A stretch of 64,000 nt of DNA from Pseudomonas asiatica (GCF_040214835.1 NZ_CP157874.1:3538001-3602000), one strand, 5' to 3'. Positions 9,666 to 22,486 are shown, counted from the first letter of the stretch. Program-made: numbers and translations. The notes: generated by a model not told the origin, from the letters alone.

Positions 9666-10514
9666 ATGAGCATTGAACAGATTGCCGTGATCGGCGCTGG
9701 CACCATGGGCAACGGCATTGCCCAGGTGTGTGCCGTGGCCGGCTACCAGGTACTGCTGGTGGATGTTTCCGACGCTGCGCTGGAGCGCGGCGTGGCCACC
9801 TTGAGCAAGAACCTCGAGCGCCAGGTCGGCAAAGGCACCCTCGACGCCGACCAGGCGGCAGCCGCACGCACGCGCATTCGCACCAGCACCGACTACGCCC
9901 AGTTGAGTGGCGCGCAGCTGGTGATCGAGGCCGCCACCGAGAACCTGCAGCTCAAGCAGCGCATCCTGCAGCAGGTGGCGGCCAACGTCGCCGCCGACTG
10001 CCTGATCGCCACCAACACCTCGTCGCTGTCGGTCACCCAGCTGGCGGCCAGCATCGAGCACCCCGAGCGTTTCATTGGCGTGCACTTCTTCAACCCGGTG
10101 CCGATGATGGCGCTGGTCGAGATCATTCGCGGCCTGCAGACCAGCGACAGCACCTACGCCCAGGCGCTGGTGGTGACCGAAAAGGTCGGCAAGACCCCGA
10201 TCACCGCCGGCAACCGCCCGGGCTTCGTGGTCAACCGCATCCTGGTGCCGATGATCAACGAAGCGATCTTCGTGCGCCAGGAAGGCCTGGCCAGTGCCGA
10301 GGACATCGACACCGGCATGCGCCTGGGCTGCAACCAGCCGATCGGCCCGCTGGCCCTGGCCGACCTGATCGGCCTGGACACCCTGCTGGCGATCATGGAG
10401 GCCTTCCATGAAGGCTTCAACGACAGCAAGTACCGCCCTGCCCCGTTGCTCAAGGAAATGGTCGCGGCCGGTTGGCTGGGGCGCAAGAGCGGCCGCGGTT
10501 TCTTCACCTACTGA
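9666..10514 (+). CDS. 3-hydroxybutyryl-CoA dehydrogenase
   Basis: The 282-residue protein has an N-terminal NAD-binding fold (VIGAGTMGNGIAQV, about residues 8-21) and a C-terminal helical dimerisation domain. The family catalytic His lies in HFFNPVPMM near residue 140. The length equals that of Hbd/PaaH proteins. It oxidises 3-hydroxyacyl-CoA to 3-ketoacyl-CoA, the substrate of the thiolase encoded just upstream. A GGGAGC ribosome site precedes the ATG. The TetR gene follows after 12 bases, so the three are probably cotranscribed. Confidence 0.95.
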   Translation: MSIEQIAVIGAGTMGNGIAQVCAVAGYQVLLVDVSDAALERGVATLSKNLERQVGKGTLDADQAAAARTRIRTSTDYAQLSGAQLVIEAATENLQLKQRILQQVAANVAADCLIATNTSSLSVTQLAASIEHPERFIGVHFFNPVPMMALVEIIRGLQTSDSTYAQALVVTEKVGKTPITAGNRPGFVVNRILVPMINEAIFVRQEGLASAEDIDTGMRLGCNQPIGPLALADLIGLDTLLAIMEAFHEGFNDSKYRPAPLLKEMVAAGWLGRKSGRGFFTY

Positions 10515-10526
10515 GGAGCGAACGCC

Positions 10527-11108
10527 ATGCCCCCGGTCAATGCCGCGATGCGCTGTGCCAACTTTGAAGAGCGACGTGACCGGGCCATGGCGCTGTTTGC
10601 CGAAAAGGGCTTTGGCCAGGTCAGCATGCGCGAGCTGGCGGCCCATGTGGGGCTTACCGCAGGCTCGCTTTACCACCACTTTCCCAGCAAGCAGGACTTG
10701 TTGTACGACCTGATCGAGGAGTTGTACGAAGAGTTGCAGGCCACCCTGGACCAGGGGCGCAGGGCCATGGCGCGCGGGGCGTCGGCGTTGAGCTGCCTGA
10801 TTGCCGCGCACTGGCAGCTGCATGCCGAGCGGCCCATGCAGTTTCGCCTGGCGGAGCGCGACTTCTGTTGCCTGAGCGAGGACCAGCAGGCGCGCCTGGC
10901 CTTGCTGCGCAAGCGCTATGAGGCGGGGTTGCTGAGGTTGATCGCACCGCAGGCGAAGTTGCAGGGGCAAGCCCTGGTGGCCACGGCGCATGTGGTGGCG
11001 ACGCTGCTGAACCAGTTGCCGGGGTTGTTGAAGGCCTTGCCCGAAGAACAGGGGCTGGGGTTGATGGAAAGCATGCTGGTGGGTGGGCTGGAGCGGACAC
11101 TGCGCTAG
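10527..11108 (+). CDS. TetR-family transcriptional regulator
   Basis: A 193-residue TetR protein. The N-terminal helix-turn-helix is clear near residues 30-55 (SMRELAAHVGLTAGSLYHHFPSKQDLLYDL). The C-terminal ~130 residues are helical and ligand-binding, with no close match that I recognise. It is the last gene of the thiolase operon and may autoregulate that operon in response to an acyl-CoA (inference). A GAGGAGCG ribosome site precedes the ATG. Confidence 0.9.
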   Translation: MPPVNAAMRCANFEERRDRAMALFAEKGFGQVSMRELAAHVGLTAGSLYHHFPSKQDLLYDLIEELYEELQATLDQGRRAMARGASALSCLIAAHWQLHAERPMQFRLAERDFCCLSEDQQARLALLRKRYEAGLLRLIAPQAKLQGQALVATAHVVATLLNQLPGLLKALPEEQGLGLMESMLVGGLERTLR

Positions 11109-11218
11109 CCTGTTCCGGCCCTTTCGCGGGTAAACCCGCTCCCACAGGAACTGTGCAAACCTTGAGACTTGCACAGCTCCTGTGGGAGCGGGTTTACCCG
11201 CGAAAGGGCCAGTGCAGG
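11109..11218. repeat. Inverted REP pair
   Basis: Two facing REP copies fill the gap between the convergent TetR and response-regulator genes. Confidence 0.85.
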
Positions 11219-11596
11219 CTAGCGCAGGAGCGACTGGATCTGCTCGTGCAAGGTATCCAGGTCGAACGGCTTGGCCAGGATCGGTGCCTTGCGGGTGATC
11301 GGGCTGCCGGATTCGAGAATCTCTGCCGGGTAGCCGCTGATGAAGATCACCTTCAGGTCCGGCCGCAATTTCACCGCCGGCTCGGCAATGTCCACCCCGG
11401 AAATCCCGCCCGGCAAGCGGAAGTCCGTCACCATCAGGTCGAGGTGCGGCTTGCTCGCCAGGATCGCGAACGCCTGCTCGCCATCCTCGGCCACCAGCAC
11501 GTGGTAGCCCTCGCCTGCCAGGTAATCACGCAGGATCATGCGAATCGCCGGTTCGTCCTCGACCACCAGTACTACATCTTGTGCATCTTCACTCAT
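11219..11596 (-). CDS. Single-domain response regulator
   Basis: A 125-residue stand-alone receiver domain. The phosphoacceptor is probably Asp58 (LMVTDFRLPGG), with the acidic pocket at Glu13/Asp14/Glu15 and the conserved Lys in ILAKPFDLD near residue 108. It has no output domain, so it would act by protein contact or as a phosphate sink. It ends the minus-strand cluster that starts at 17.7 kb with the large hybrid kinase, and lies 44 bases after the receiver-kinase gene. Confidence 0.9.
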   Translation of the reverse strand: MSEDAQDVVLVVEDEPAIRMILRDYLAGEGYHVLVAEDGEQAFAILASKPHLDLMVTDFRLPGGISGVDIAEPAVKLRPDLKVIFISGYPAEILESGSPITRKAPILAKPFDLDTLHEQIQSLLR

Positions 11597-11640
11597 GTCA
11601 ACGCCTTGAAATACTTACAGCTGGCCATCAGACCCCAGGC

Positions 11641-12867
11641 TCAGGCAGAGGTTGCCCGTGCCTGGTCGTTTTGTTGTTCGTAAGTTGCCAGTGGCAACTG
11701 CAAGGTAAAGGTGGCGCCTTTGCCTTCTTCACTCTCCACCAGTATGCGCCCGCCGTGTGCCTGGACGATCTGCTCCGATATGTACAGCCCCAGGCCCAAC
11801 CCACCACTGGCCTGCTGGGTGGCGACCCGCTCGAACTGCTGGAAGATGCGCTGCTGGTTGGCAACGCAGATGCCGATGCCATGGTCCTGCACCTGCACGC
11901 AGGCCAGGCCGTCCTGCTCGAACACCCGCACCTGCACCGGTTTGCGCTCACCATAACGCAAGGCATTGGACAGCAGGTTGGCCAGCACCTGCTCGATGCG
12001 AAACTCGTCCCACTCACCCTGCAGTGGCTCGCAGCGTTGCAACTCGAAATGGGTATCCAGTGCGCTGGCCTGGGCAGCAAAGTTCTCCACCAGGCCGCGC
12101 ACCAGCTGGCCCAGGTCGAACGCCTTGGGCCGCAGCGACAGTTTGCCGGTGCGGATGCGCGATACATCGAGCATGTCTTCGACCAGGCGGATCAGGCTGT
12201 TGATCTGCCGCTCGTCGCGCTCGACCATGGCCTGCAGCTTGTCGCCGCTGAAGGCGGCAAGGTTGCCGCGTGCCAGGTGCAGCTTGCGCAGCTGGGTTTC
12301 CAGGATCAGGCCATTGAGCGGGGTGCGCACCTCGTGGGACACGATCGACATGAAGTCATCGCGCATGCGCACGGCATGCTCCAGTTCACCCCGCGCCGTT
12401 TGCAGCTGGGCCAGCAGCAGCTCCTGCTCCTGGCGGCTGCGTTCCAGGGCCTGCAACTGGCGGTCGAGCACCTTGCGCTGGCGGTACAGGTCGACGAAAA
12501 CCGATACCTTGCTCTTCACCGCCAGGGTGTCGAGCGGCTTGTGCAGAAAGTCCACCGCGCCGCTTTCATAGCCCTTGAACGCGTAGTTCATCTCGCGCCC
12601 GGCGGCAGTGACGAACACGATGGGGATGTTGCGGGTCTTTTCCGTGCCGCGCATCAGCTCGGCCAGCTCGAAACCGTTCATGCCCGGCATCTGCACGTCG
12701 AGGATGGCCAGGGCGAACTCGTGCTCGAGCAACAGCGACAACGCTGCCTCGGCCGACTGGGCCTGGTGCACCTCGCGGTCTTGGCCCTGGATCAGGGCGT
12801 CGAGGGCCAGCAGGTTTTCTGGCAGGTCGTCGACGATCAGCAGTTTGGCGATGGTGTGGCTTAGCAT
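11641..12867 (-). CDS. Receiver-histidine kinase hybrid
   Basis: The 408-residue cytosolic protein has an N-terminal receiver domain (about 8-125, Asp57 in AILDVQMPGMNGFE), a coiled-coil linker (about 128-168), a HisKA domain with His178 (FMSIVSHEVRTPLNG) and a HATPase domain (about 280-395, with GLGLGLYI). The receiver-first order means its kinase activity is controlled by phosphorylation from another kinase, probably the large hybrid kinase upstream. It overlaps the 3' end of the cheB-like gene by 7 bases, so it is in the same transcript. Confidence 0.92.
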   Translation of the reverse strand: MLSHTIAKLLIVDDLPENLLALDALIQGQDREVHQAQSAEAALSLLLEHEFALAILDVQMPGMNGFELAELMRGTEKTRNIPIVFVTAAGREMNYAFKGYESGAVDFLHKPLDTLAVKSKVSVFVDLYRQRKVLDRQLQALERSRQEQELLLAQLQTARGELEHAVRMRDDFMSIVSHEVRTPLNGLILETQLRKLHLARGNLAAFSGDKLQAMVERDERQINSLIRLVEDMLDVSRIRTGKLSLRPKAFDLGQLVRGLVENFAAQASALDTHFELQRCEPLQGEWDEFRIEQVLANLLSNALRYGERKPVQVRVFEQDGLACVQVQDHGIGICVANQQRIFQQFERVATQQASGGLGLGLYISEQIVQAHGGRILVESEEGKGATFTLQLPLATYEQQNDQARATSA

Positions 12868-13436
12868 GCGCTGGGTTCCAGGGCGGCGAGCAATTGCTCG
12901 ATGCCACTCAGAGAAAGAATATGGTCGGGCTGGTGCAGGGCCAGTGCGGCCTCCGGCATCAGCGCCACCTGTGCGTCACAAGGGTCCTGGACCACGGTCC
13001 GGCCCCCGTTGTGCTTGATATAGGCCAGGCCTTCGGCGCCATCTTCATTGGCCCCGGTGAGCAGCATGCCCAGCAGGCCGGCACCATAGGCATCGGCCGC
13101 CGACATGAACAGGTAGTCGATCGCCGGCCGGGAAAAATGCACCGGCGGCTCCTGGCTCAGCGACAGGGTCAGGTCACGCTCCACCGACAGGTGGTAACCC
13201 GGCCCGGCCACGTAGATCTGCCCGGCGCGCAGCGGCTGCTTGTCGCGGGCCTCGCACACTGGCCGCCGCAGGCGGCGCTGCAGCACCTCGGCCAGCTGGC
13301 TGTGGCGGTCATCGGGCAGGTGCAGCACGCAAATTACCGGGATGGCGAAGCCGGCCGGCAACGCGCCCAGCACGCTGAACAGCGCCGTCACGCCGCCCGC
13401 CGAGGCGCCGACCACCATCGCGCGTACGCCTTTCAT
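12861..13436 (-). CDS. Stand-alone CheB-type methylesterase
   Basis: The 191-residue protein is only the CheB catalytic domain; the usual N-terminal receiver domain is absent. The Ser-His-Asp triad can be placed at Ser12 (GASAGG), His39 (CVLHLPDD) and Asp132 (TGANEDGAEGL). It would demethylate or deamidate glutamates on a chemoreceptor-like partner. Its ATG at 13436 overlaps the cheR-like stop (ATGA), so the two are coupled. No chemoreceptor, CheA or CheW is encoded nearby, so the target may be the large sensor kinase or a distant receptor (inference). Confidence 0.9.
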   Translation of the reverse strand: MKGVRAMVVGASAGGVTALFSVLGALPAGFAIPVICVLHLPDDRHSQLAEVLQRRLRRPVCEARDKQPLRAGQIYVAGPGYHLSVERDLTLSLSQEPPVHFSRPAIDYLFMSAADAYGAGLLGMLLTGANEDGAEGLAYIKHNGGRTVVQDPCDAQVALMPEAALALHQPDHILSLSGIEQLLAALEPSAC

Positions 13437-14250
13437 GACTTGCGGTAGATCCGTTCGGGCTTGACCAGCGGCTCGAAGCGCTCGCTGTAGGCGGAAAAAT
13501 CCACCGATTCCTTGCTGCCCAGCACCAGGAAGCCGCGGTGGCACAGGGACTCGTGGAACAGGCCCAGGGCGCGGTCCTGCAGTTCCTTGTTGAAGTAGAT
13601 GAGCACGTTGCGGCACGACACCAGCTGGGTTTCGGAAAACACGCTGTCGGTGGCCAGGCTGTGGTCGGCGAAAGTAACGTTGTCGCGCAGGGTGCTGTCC
13701 ATGATGGCGTTACCGTAGGCTGCCGTGTAGTACTCGGCAAAGTCCCGCCGGCCGCCGGCGATGCGATAGTTTTCGGCGTACTCGCGCATGCTCTGCATCG
13801 AGTAGATGCCCTGCTTGGCCTTGTCCAGCGAATGCGGGTTGATGTCGGTGGCGTAGATGATGGTGCGCTCCAGCAGGCCCTCCTCGCGCAGCAGGATGGC
13901 CATCGAATACACCTCCTCGCCCGTGCTGCAGCCGGCGATCCACACCTTGATCGACGGCCAGGTACGCAGCAGCGGCACCACTTCGTTGCGCAGCGCCAGG
14001 TAGTGCCCCGGGTCGCGGAACATTTCGCTGACCGGGATCGTCAGGTACTGCAGCAACTGCATGAACATGCCAGGGTCGTGCAGCACGCGCTCCTGCAGCG
14101 CCGACACCGTCAGGCAGTCGAACTGGCGCAGCGCATGCAGGATCCGGCGCTTGATCGACGCGCCGGAATAGTTGCGGAAATCGTAGCTGTACTTGAGGTA
14201 GATGGCCTCGATCAGCAAGCGGATTTCGATATCGGTGTTACGTTCGCTAG

Positions 14251-14254
<4 letters not shown>
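13433..14254 (-). CDS. CheR-type protein-glutamate methyltransferase
   Basis: A 273-residue CheR homolog. It has the N-terminal helical CheR_N part (YDFRNYSGASIKRRI) and the SAM-binding domain with VWIAGCSTGEEVYS. It would methylate receptor glutamates using S-adenosylmethionine. I chose the TTG at 14254 because the frame has no ATG near the start of homology and TTG overlaps the kinase stop codon as TTGA, mirroring the ATGA coupling of its downstream partner. The start is therefore an inference; a longer form would read into the kinase gene. Confidence 0.88.
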
Positions 14255-17718
<3,464 letters not shown>

Positions 17719-17967
17719 GTGAAAACGCCCGAGCAAGTAAAGTCCATTGAAAGTGTGGCAAATCGATCGTTGTAGTTGTCTGCCACTGCTCTGTCCCGTA
17801 AAGCGAGTCTAACCAGCTTTGGCGGGTCTGGCAGGGCATTTAGCCAGTATTTGAAGGTGATGTGCGCCAATCGTTCCATCTGATTGCACGGACCGGTATC
17901 CTCGGGGAACTTCTGCTGCCATCCGGAGCACAGATTAAAGACATTCATTCTGCACAGGATCGCAACC

Positions 17968-18318
17968 ATGCACCTTCTGGTAGTCGAAGACGACGACATC
18001 GTACGCATGCTGATGGTCGAAGTGCTCGACGAGTTGGGCTACACCGTCATCGAAGCGGAGCATGCCAACGCGGCGCTGCGCATTCTCGAGGACCCGAACC
18101 AGGCACTGGCGCTGATGATGACCGATGTGGGGCTGCCGGACATGCGTGGCGAAGAGTTGGCGGCCAAGGCGCGCGAACTGCGCCCGCTGTTGCCGGTGCT
18201 GTTCGCCAGTGGCTATGCCGAAAGCGTCGATGTACCGGAGGGCATGCACCTCATCGGCAAGCCGTTCAGCATCGACCAGTTGCGGGAGAAGGTGCAGGCC
18301 ATTCTGGGTACACCGTGA
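17968..18318 (+). CDS. Single-domain response regulator
   Basis: A 116-residue receiver protein, MHLLVVEDDD start, with phosphoacceptor Asp53 (MMTDVGLPDMRGEE) and the conserved Lys in LIGKPFSID near residue 95. It is divergent from the large hybrid kinase (249 bases between starts) and likely takes phosphate from that cluster. The ATG at 17968 is chosen because it opens the receiver fold; upstream in-frame sequence is not receiver-like. Confidence 0.9.
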   Translation: MHLLVVEDDDIVRMLMVEVLDELGYTVIEAEHANAALRILEDPNQALALMMTDVGLPDMRGEELAAKARELRPLLPVLFASGYAESVDVPEGMHLIGKPFSIDQLREKVQAILGTP

Positions 18319-18329
18319 GCAAGGTGTCG

Positions 18330-18430
18330 TCTGCTTCGCGGGTGAACCCGCTCCCACAGGGAACGCGCGGCCCCCAAGCTGGGGCTGTGCCTGTGGGAGC
18401 GGGTTCACCCGCGAAGGGGCCGGAACAGGC
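18330..18430. repeat. Inverted REP pair
   Basis: Two facing REP copies lie between the convergent response-regulator and cobF genes. Confidence 0.85.
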
Positions 18431-18438
18431 AGTACACC

Positions 18439-19188
18439 TCACAGCTCCCTGCGCAACAGGTAGCTATCCATGATCCACCCCTTGCGCGCCCGCTCCCGCT
18501 CACGCACTTCCAGGATCTGCGCCTTCACCGTCTGCAACGGCCCGGCAATCAGCACCTCATCCGCGGTCCCCAGGTACGCGCCCCAGTAGATCATCAACGC
18601 CGGGTCATCGAGCCGGGCAAACGCGCACTGCCCGTCGAGCATCACCAGCACATTGTCGATCTGCCCCTGCCCGGCCAGGCGCCGCCCTGGCAATACGGTC
18701 AATGGCTCACCGATGCGGTTGAGCGGCACCTGATGGCGCGCCGCCAACGCCTGCACGCTGCTGATACCCGGAATGACCTGCAGACGCAGCGCCACACCAC
18801 GCTCGCGGACCAGGCCAAGGATGCGCAGAGTGCTGTCGTACAGCGTCGGCTCGCCCCACAGCAGAAAGGCGCCGGTTTCCCCAATGCCTATCTCCTGTTC
18901 GATCAGTTGGGCGTACAGCGCCGCACGCTGCCGGTGCCAGTCCTGCACCGCGCCCAGGTAGTCATCGGCCTGGCCATCGCGTGCAGGGTCGGCGACCTGC
19001 ACCAGGCGGTAGCCGCCCTCGGGCCGGTAGCGTTGCAGGATGGCCTTGCGCAGGTGCACCAGTTCGTTCTTGTCGCCGCCCTTGTCGAGCACGAAGAACA
19101 CGCTGGCCTGGCGCAGCGCATCGACCGCCTCGTAGGTGACCTGGCGCGGGTCACCCGGGCCGATGCCGATCAACAACAGGTCTTTCAT
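18439..19188 (-). CDS. cobF: Precorrin-6A synthase (deacetylating)
   Basis: A 249-residue SAM-dependent tetrapyrrole methylase of the CobF type, which methylates C-1 of the corrin ring and releases acetate in aerobic cobalamin synthesis. Visible are the N-terminal GIGPGDPRQVTYEAVDAL motif, the KGGDKNELVHLRKAIL segment characteristic of CobF and the GISSVQALAARH SAM-pocket segment. It has the full family length. It is isolated here from other cob genes, which is common in pseudomonads. Confidence 0.93.
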   Translation of the reverse strand: MKDLLLIGIGPGDPRQVTYEAVDALRQASVFFVLDKGGDKNELVHLRKAILQRYRPEGGYRLVQVADPARDGQADDYLGAVQDWHRQRAALYAQLIEQEIGIGETGAFLLWGEPTLYDSTLRILGLVRERGVALRLQVIPGISSVQALAARHQVPLNRIGEPLTVLPGRRLAGQGQIDNVLVMLDGQCAFARLDDPALMIYWGAYLGTADEVLIAGPLQTVKAQILEVRERERARKGWIMDSYLLRREL

Positions 19189-19255
19189 TGCCCTGCCCTT
19201 TGCGGGAACCAGCAGCCATTGTCAGGTGGCTGCTGGTATTTGGCAAAGCGCCCCG

Positions 19256-20557
19256 TCAGAAGATGGAGAAGTTGTAGCTGACAATGACCCGTGTCTCGTC
19301 CATGTCACGCGCCCACTTTTCATAGTTGCTGCGGTAAGTGGAATTACGCAGGCGCACACTGACGTCCTTGAACGTGCCACTTTGCACCTGGTACTTGAAC
19401 TCGGTGTCGCGTTCCCATTCTTTGCCTTCGGCCGTGCTGCCCGGCACCTTGATATTGTCACCGTTGATGTAACGGGTGAAGAAGGTCAGGCCGGGCACGC
19501 CCAGGGCCTTGAAGTCATAGTCATAACGCACCTGCCAGGAGCGTTCCTGGGCGGCGGCGAAGTCGTTGACCTGGGCATAGTTGACCAGGTACGGGTTGGT
19601 GCCATCCAGGTATGGCATGGCACTGTCGCCGTACATGCGTTGCCAGCCGGCACTGAGCTTGTGGCCACCCAGGCTGTAGCCGAGCATGCCGCTGAACGCG
19701 CGATGGTCGATTTCGCCGGCGCGGGCATTGCCGATGTCGTCACTCTTGATCAAGCGCAGGTCTGCCGACAGGCTGCCCACCGCCAATGGCTGGCTGGCCA
19801 CCAGGCCGAGGAAGTGCTGGCGGTAGATGTTCTCCAGCTTGGCCACCTGGTACTGGGCGCTGAAGCGCTCGTTGAAACGGTAATCGACACCGGCCAGGTC
19901 AAAGTGGTCAGCCTCGATATCGCAGGCGTAGCGCTTGTTCTTGCAATGCACGCGAATGTCCTGGCGGTCGGTGGAATCCCGTGCGGTGTACTTGTCCAGG
20001 CGGGCCAGGGTGAACTTCAGGTCGCGCACTTCTTCGGAGGTGAGCATGGCGCCATGGAACATGGTCGGCAGCAGGCGGCCATCGTTGTACTTGAGCAGCG
20101 GCACATCCGGCATCATCGAACCGTACTTGAGCACGGTATTGGAAACCTTGACCTTGGCCGCCAGGCCCATCTTCGCGTACTGGTCCGCCGAGTGCCGTGG
20201 GTCATGGCCGGAAGACGGCAACAGGCCGCTGTTGCTGTCTGCCGGGCTGGAGTCAAGTTTGAAGCCGAACATGCCCAGCGCATCCACGCCAAAACCTACC
20301 GGCCCCTGGGTATAACCCGACTGCACATTGAGGATGAAACCTTGTGCCCATTCTTCGCGTTTGGACGCTCCCTGGCTGGAGCTGCTGTGGCCGTCACGGA
20401 AATCCCGGTTGAAATAGACATTGCGTGCTTCGACCTTAGCACTGCTGTCTTCAAGAAAACCGGCGGCCTGGGCATTGACGCCGGCACACAACAGGAACAA
20501 GCCGGCAACACGACGCCCGGGGGCGATGGGGAAAGGGGCAAACATGGGAGAAAACAT
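19256..20557 (-). CDS. OprD-family outer-membrane porin
   Basis: The 433-residue protein carries an N-terminal signal peptide (cut near AQA-AGF, about residue 32) and an 18-strand OprD-type barrel. The FLEDSSAKVEARNVYFNRDFRD start of the mature protein is the family signature, and it ends in a beta-strand with terminal Phe (YNFSIF). OprD porins take up amino acids, aromatic acids or other small acids across the outer membrane; the substrate cannot be assigned from context. It stands alone, with its own promoter in the 349-base gap to turB. Confidence 0.93.
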   Translation of the reverse strand: MFSPMFAPFPIAPGRRVAGLFLLCAGVNAQAAGFLEDSSAKVEARNVYFNRDFRDGHSSSSQGASKREEWAQGFILNVQSGYTQGPVGFGVDALGMFGFKLDSSPADSNSGLLPSSGHDPRHSADQYAKMGLAAKVKVSNTVLKYGSMMPDVPLLKYNDGRLLPTMFHGAMLTSEEVRDLKFTLARLDKYTARDSTDRQDIRVHCKNKRYACDIEADHFDLAGVDYRFNERFSAQYQVAKLENIYRQHFLGLVASQPLAVGSLSADLRLIKSDDIGNARAGEIDHRAFSGMLGYSLGGHKLSAGWQRMYGDSAMPYLDGTNPYLVNYAQVNDFAAAQERSWQVRYDYDFKALGVPGLTFFTRYINGDNIKVPGSTAEGKEWERDTEFKYQVQSGTFKDVSVRLRNSTYRSNYEKWARDMDETRVIVSYNFSIF

Positions 20558-20776
20558 CCAGAATCAAGGCGAGTAAACAACCTGTGGCACGTGCTGGCCA
20601 CGGTACTGCGAGGGGGCCGAACAATAGCCGGCCATCATCTGAAATTATCGCGCGAAGGCTCTGGCACGGGCCATTGGACCATGGTCTAAGCGCACCGCAA
20701 GGCAACCGCGAAAAAACCGGACAATACCGCGCGCAAAACTAGGAAAGTTCCCGGCTTACTTACAAAAAGTTTGCAG

Positions 20777-20805
20777 TTTACCCAGTACCCATGAATGACT
20801 ACACT
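20777..20805 (+). promoter_or_regulatory. Candidate sigma-70 promoter of turB
   Basis: TTTACC and TACACT hexamers with 17-base spacing lie about 100 bases upstream of turB. The remaining part of the 20558-20906 gap is AT-richer than its surroundings but shows no other clear feature. Confidence 0.4.
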
Positions 20806-20906
20806 CGATATCAGCGAACAGCGGAACCCACCCGCGTGGCCGGCGTTTTTATTCTTCTTCAATGTTCGTCACGCCCTGCCACGACCGACGTACAGGAGTG
20901 ATTACA

Positions 20907-21266
20907 GTGTCCAGACTTGCAGAGTTTCGTGCTGCCGAAAAAGCGCTCCAGGAACAGATGGCGCAACTGGAAGCGTTGAAAAAGGATGCCGGCCTCAAAC
21001 GCGAAATCGAATTCGAGCAGAAACTAGTCGGCCTGATGAAAAGCTACGACAAGAGCCTGCGCGATATCATCGCCATCCTCGACCCGAAGGCAGTGGCCCG
21101 GGTTTCCAGTGCAGCACCCAAGCAACAGCGCCGCGCGCGCGTGGTGAAGGTTTACACCAACCCGCACACCGGCGAGCGGATCGAGACCAAAGGCGGCAAC
21201 CACCGCGGGCTCAAGGCCTGGAAAGAACAATACGGAGCCGCCACGGTAGAAAGCTGGGTACGCTGA
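20907..21266 (+). CDS. turB: MvaT-family H-NS-like nucleoid protein (TurB-like)
   Basis: The 119-residue protein has the MvaT/TurA layout: an N-terminal coiled-coil oligomerisation part (SRLAEFRAAEKALQEQMAQLE, residues about 2-60) and a C-terminal AT-hook-like DNA-binding part (VKVYTNPHTGERIETKGGNHRGLKAWK, about 80-110). Such proteins coat AT-rich and acquired DNA and silence it. I chose GTG at 20907 because it follows an AGGAG site and matches the family N-terminus (V/MSRLAEFR). The TurB name rests on similarity and on the neighbourhood, which resembles the P. putida turB region; other Tur paralogs are similar. Confidence 0.88.
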   Translation: MSRLAEFRAAEKALQEQMAQLEALKKDAGLKREIEFEQKLVGLMKSYDKSLRDIIAILDPKAVARVSSAAPKQQRRARVVKVYTNPHTGERIETKGGNHRGLKAWKEQYGAATVESWVR

Positions 21267-21377
21267 TGAAACGTCCACACGTGCTTCACACTTTTTTCAC
21301 AAGGGCTGGCTCAGTATCGAGACAGCTAAAGGACTAGCGACCCCATCACGCGCCCGCACATGCGGGCCTCTAATTCC

Positions 21378-21410
21378 AGCGCCCTGCCTCGTGCAGGGCG
21401 CTTTCATTTG
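21378..21410 (+). terminator. Rho-independent terminator after turB
   Basis: A 10-bp perfect stem (AGCGCCCTGC/GCAGGGCGCT, loop of 5) is followed by a T-rich tail (TTCATTT). Confidence 0.8.
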
Positions 21411-21491
21411 CGCAATCGGCACACTGCCGTATCATGGCCGGCCTGTCTGTTTTGCCGGCGCCCTGCGCCCGGCCCCGTCTCAGGAGTTCCC

Positions 21492-22019
21492 ATGAGCCTG
21501 CATGATCTGCAAACCCTGCCTGGCGTCACCGCCCAACCGGACGCCGCCACCGCCCAGTTCGTCTTCAACCACACCATGCTGCGGGTCAAGGACATCGAGA
21601 AGTCCCTGGACTTCTATACCCGCGTGCTGGGCTTCCGCCTGGTGGACAAGCGCGACTTCCCCGAAGCTGCCTTCAGCCTGTACTTCCTGGCCCTGGTCGA
21701 CCCGGCGCAGATCCCGGCCGATGACAGCGAACGCCACCAGTGGATGAAGTCGATCCCGGGCGTGCTGGAGCTGACCCACAACCACGGCACCGAAAACGAT
21801 GCCGAGTTTGCCTACCACAACGGCAACACCGACCCACGCGGCTTTGGCCACATCTGCATCTCGGTACCGGACGTACGCGCCGCCTGCGCACGCTTCGAGG
21901 CACTGGACGTACCGTTCCAGAAGCGCCTGCAGGACGGGCGCATGAACCACCTGGCCTTCGTCAAGGACCCGGACGGTTACTGGGTCGAAGTAATCCAGCC
22001 GACCGAACTCAAAGGCTGA
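21492..22019 (+). CDS. gloA: Lactoylglutathione lyase (glyoxalase I)
   Basis: A 175-residue glyoxalase I, which turns the methylglyoxal-glutathione hemithioacetal into S-lactoylglutathione. The four metal ligands are in place: His27 (FNHTMLRV), Glu93 (LELTHN), His120 (GFGHICI) and Glu166 (WVEVIQP). The length and the LELTHNHGTE segment match the longer proteobacterial/eukaryote-like form. The ATG at 21492 has an AGGAG site. It is a single-gene unit between two hairpins. Confidence 0.95.
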   Translation: MSLHDLQTLPGVTAQPDAATAQFVFNHTMLRVKDIEKSLDFYTRVLGFRLVDKRDFPEAAFSLYFLALVDPAQIPADDSERHQWMKSIPGVLELTHNHGTENDAEFAYHNGNTDPRGFGHICISVPDVRAACARFEALDVPFQKRLQDGRMNHLAFVKDPDGYWVEVIQPTELKG

Positions 22020-22042
22020 GCGCTCATCGCGGCTCGCTCGTC

Positions 22043-22062
22043 GGGCCGGGAACTCCCGGCCC
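22043..22062 (+). terminator. GC hairpin after gloA
   Basis: GGGCCGGG/CCCGGCCC stem of 8 bp with a 4-base loop lies 24 bases after the gloA stop. The tail is CTTGCTGT rather than a T-run. Confidence 0.5.
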
Positions 22063-22116
22063 CTTGCTGTGGTATATGAAGGTAACTGCTTCACATGCCA
22101 CAGCGAGGTAAGGACG

Positions 22117-22359
22117 ATGCAATCTCTTCACTGTGAATATCGCAAGCACACCATCACCGCCAGCGTGATGCCCCACCCCGATTCCCCCCTGCCCTATGCC
22201 GCCGGGTGCCTGATCACCGACCCCGACGGACACACCAGCAGGCGCATGTCGATGCCGATGAAGTTCTTCTCCGACCTCGAGAACGCACAGCATGTGTCGC
22301 TGGCCCATGGCCGGGCGCTGGTCGACCAGCAGCTGGATGAAGGGCACAAGGTGTTCTGA
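22117..22359 (+). CDS. Small conserved hypothetical protein, 80 aa
   Basis: An 80-residue soluble protein with no recognised motif. A GGTAAGGA ribosome site precedes the ATG at 22117, and codon use fits the region. The sequence has alternating polar and hydrophobic strands (HTITASVMPHPDSPLPYAAGCLITD) and ends KVF. No signal peptide or membrane helix. Its role is not known. Confidence 0.6.
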   Translation: MQSLHCEYRKHTITASVMPHPDSPLPYAAGCLITDPDGHTSRRMSMPMKFFSDLENAQHVSLAHGRALVDQQLDEGHKVF

Positions 22360-22370
22360 CCTTGTCGATG

Positions 22371-22479
22371 CCTGTGCCGGCCTCTTCGCGGATAAACCCG
22401 CTCCCACAGGGGTAGCGCCGCTGCTACATGCGTGCGCTATCCCTGTGGGAGCGGGTTTACCCGCGAAAGGGCCGGCACC
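22371..22479. repeat. Inverted REP pair
   Basis: Two facing REP copies lie between the convergent small gene and the aroE-like gene. Confidence 0.85.
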
Positions 22480-22486
22480 GGAGTAA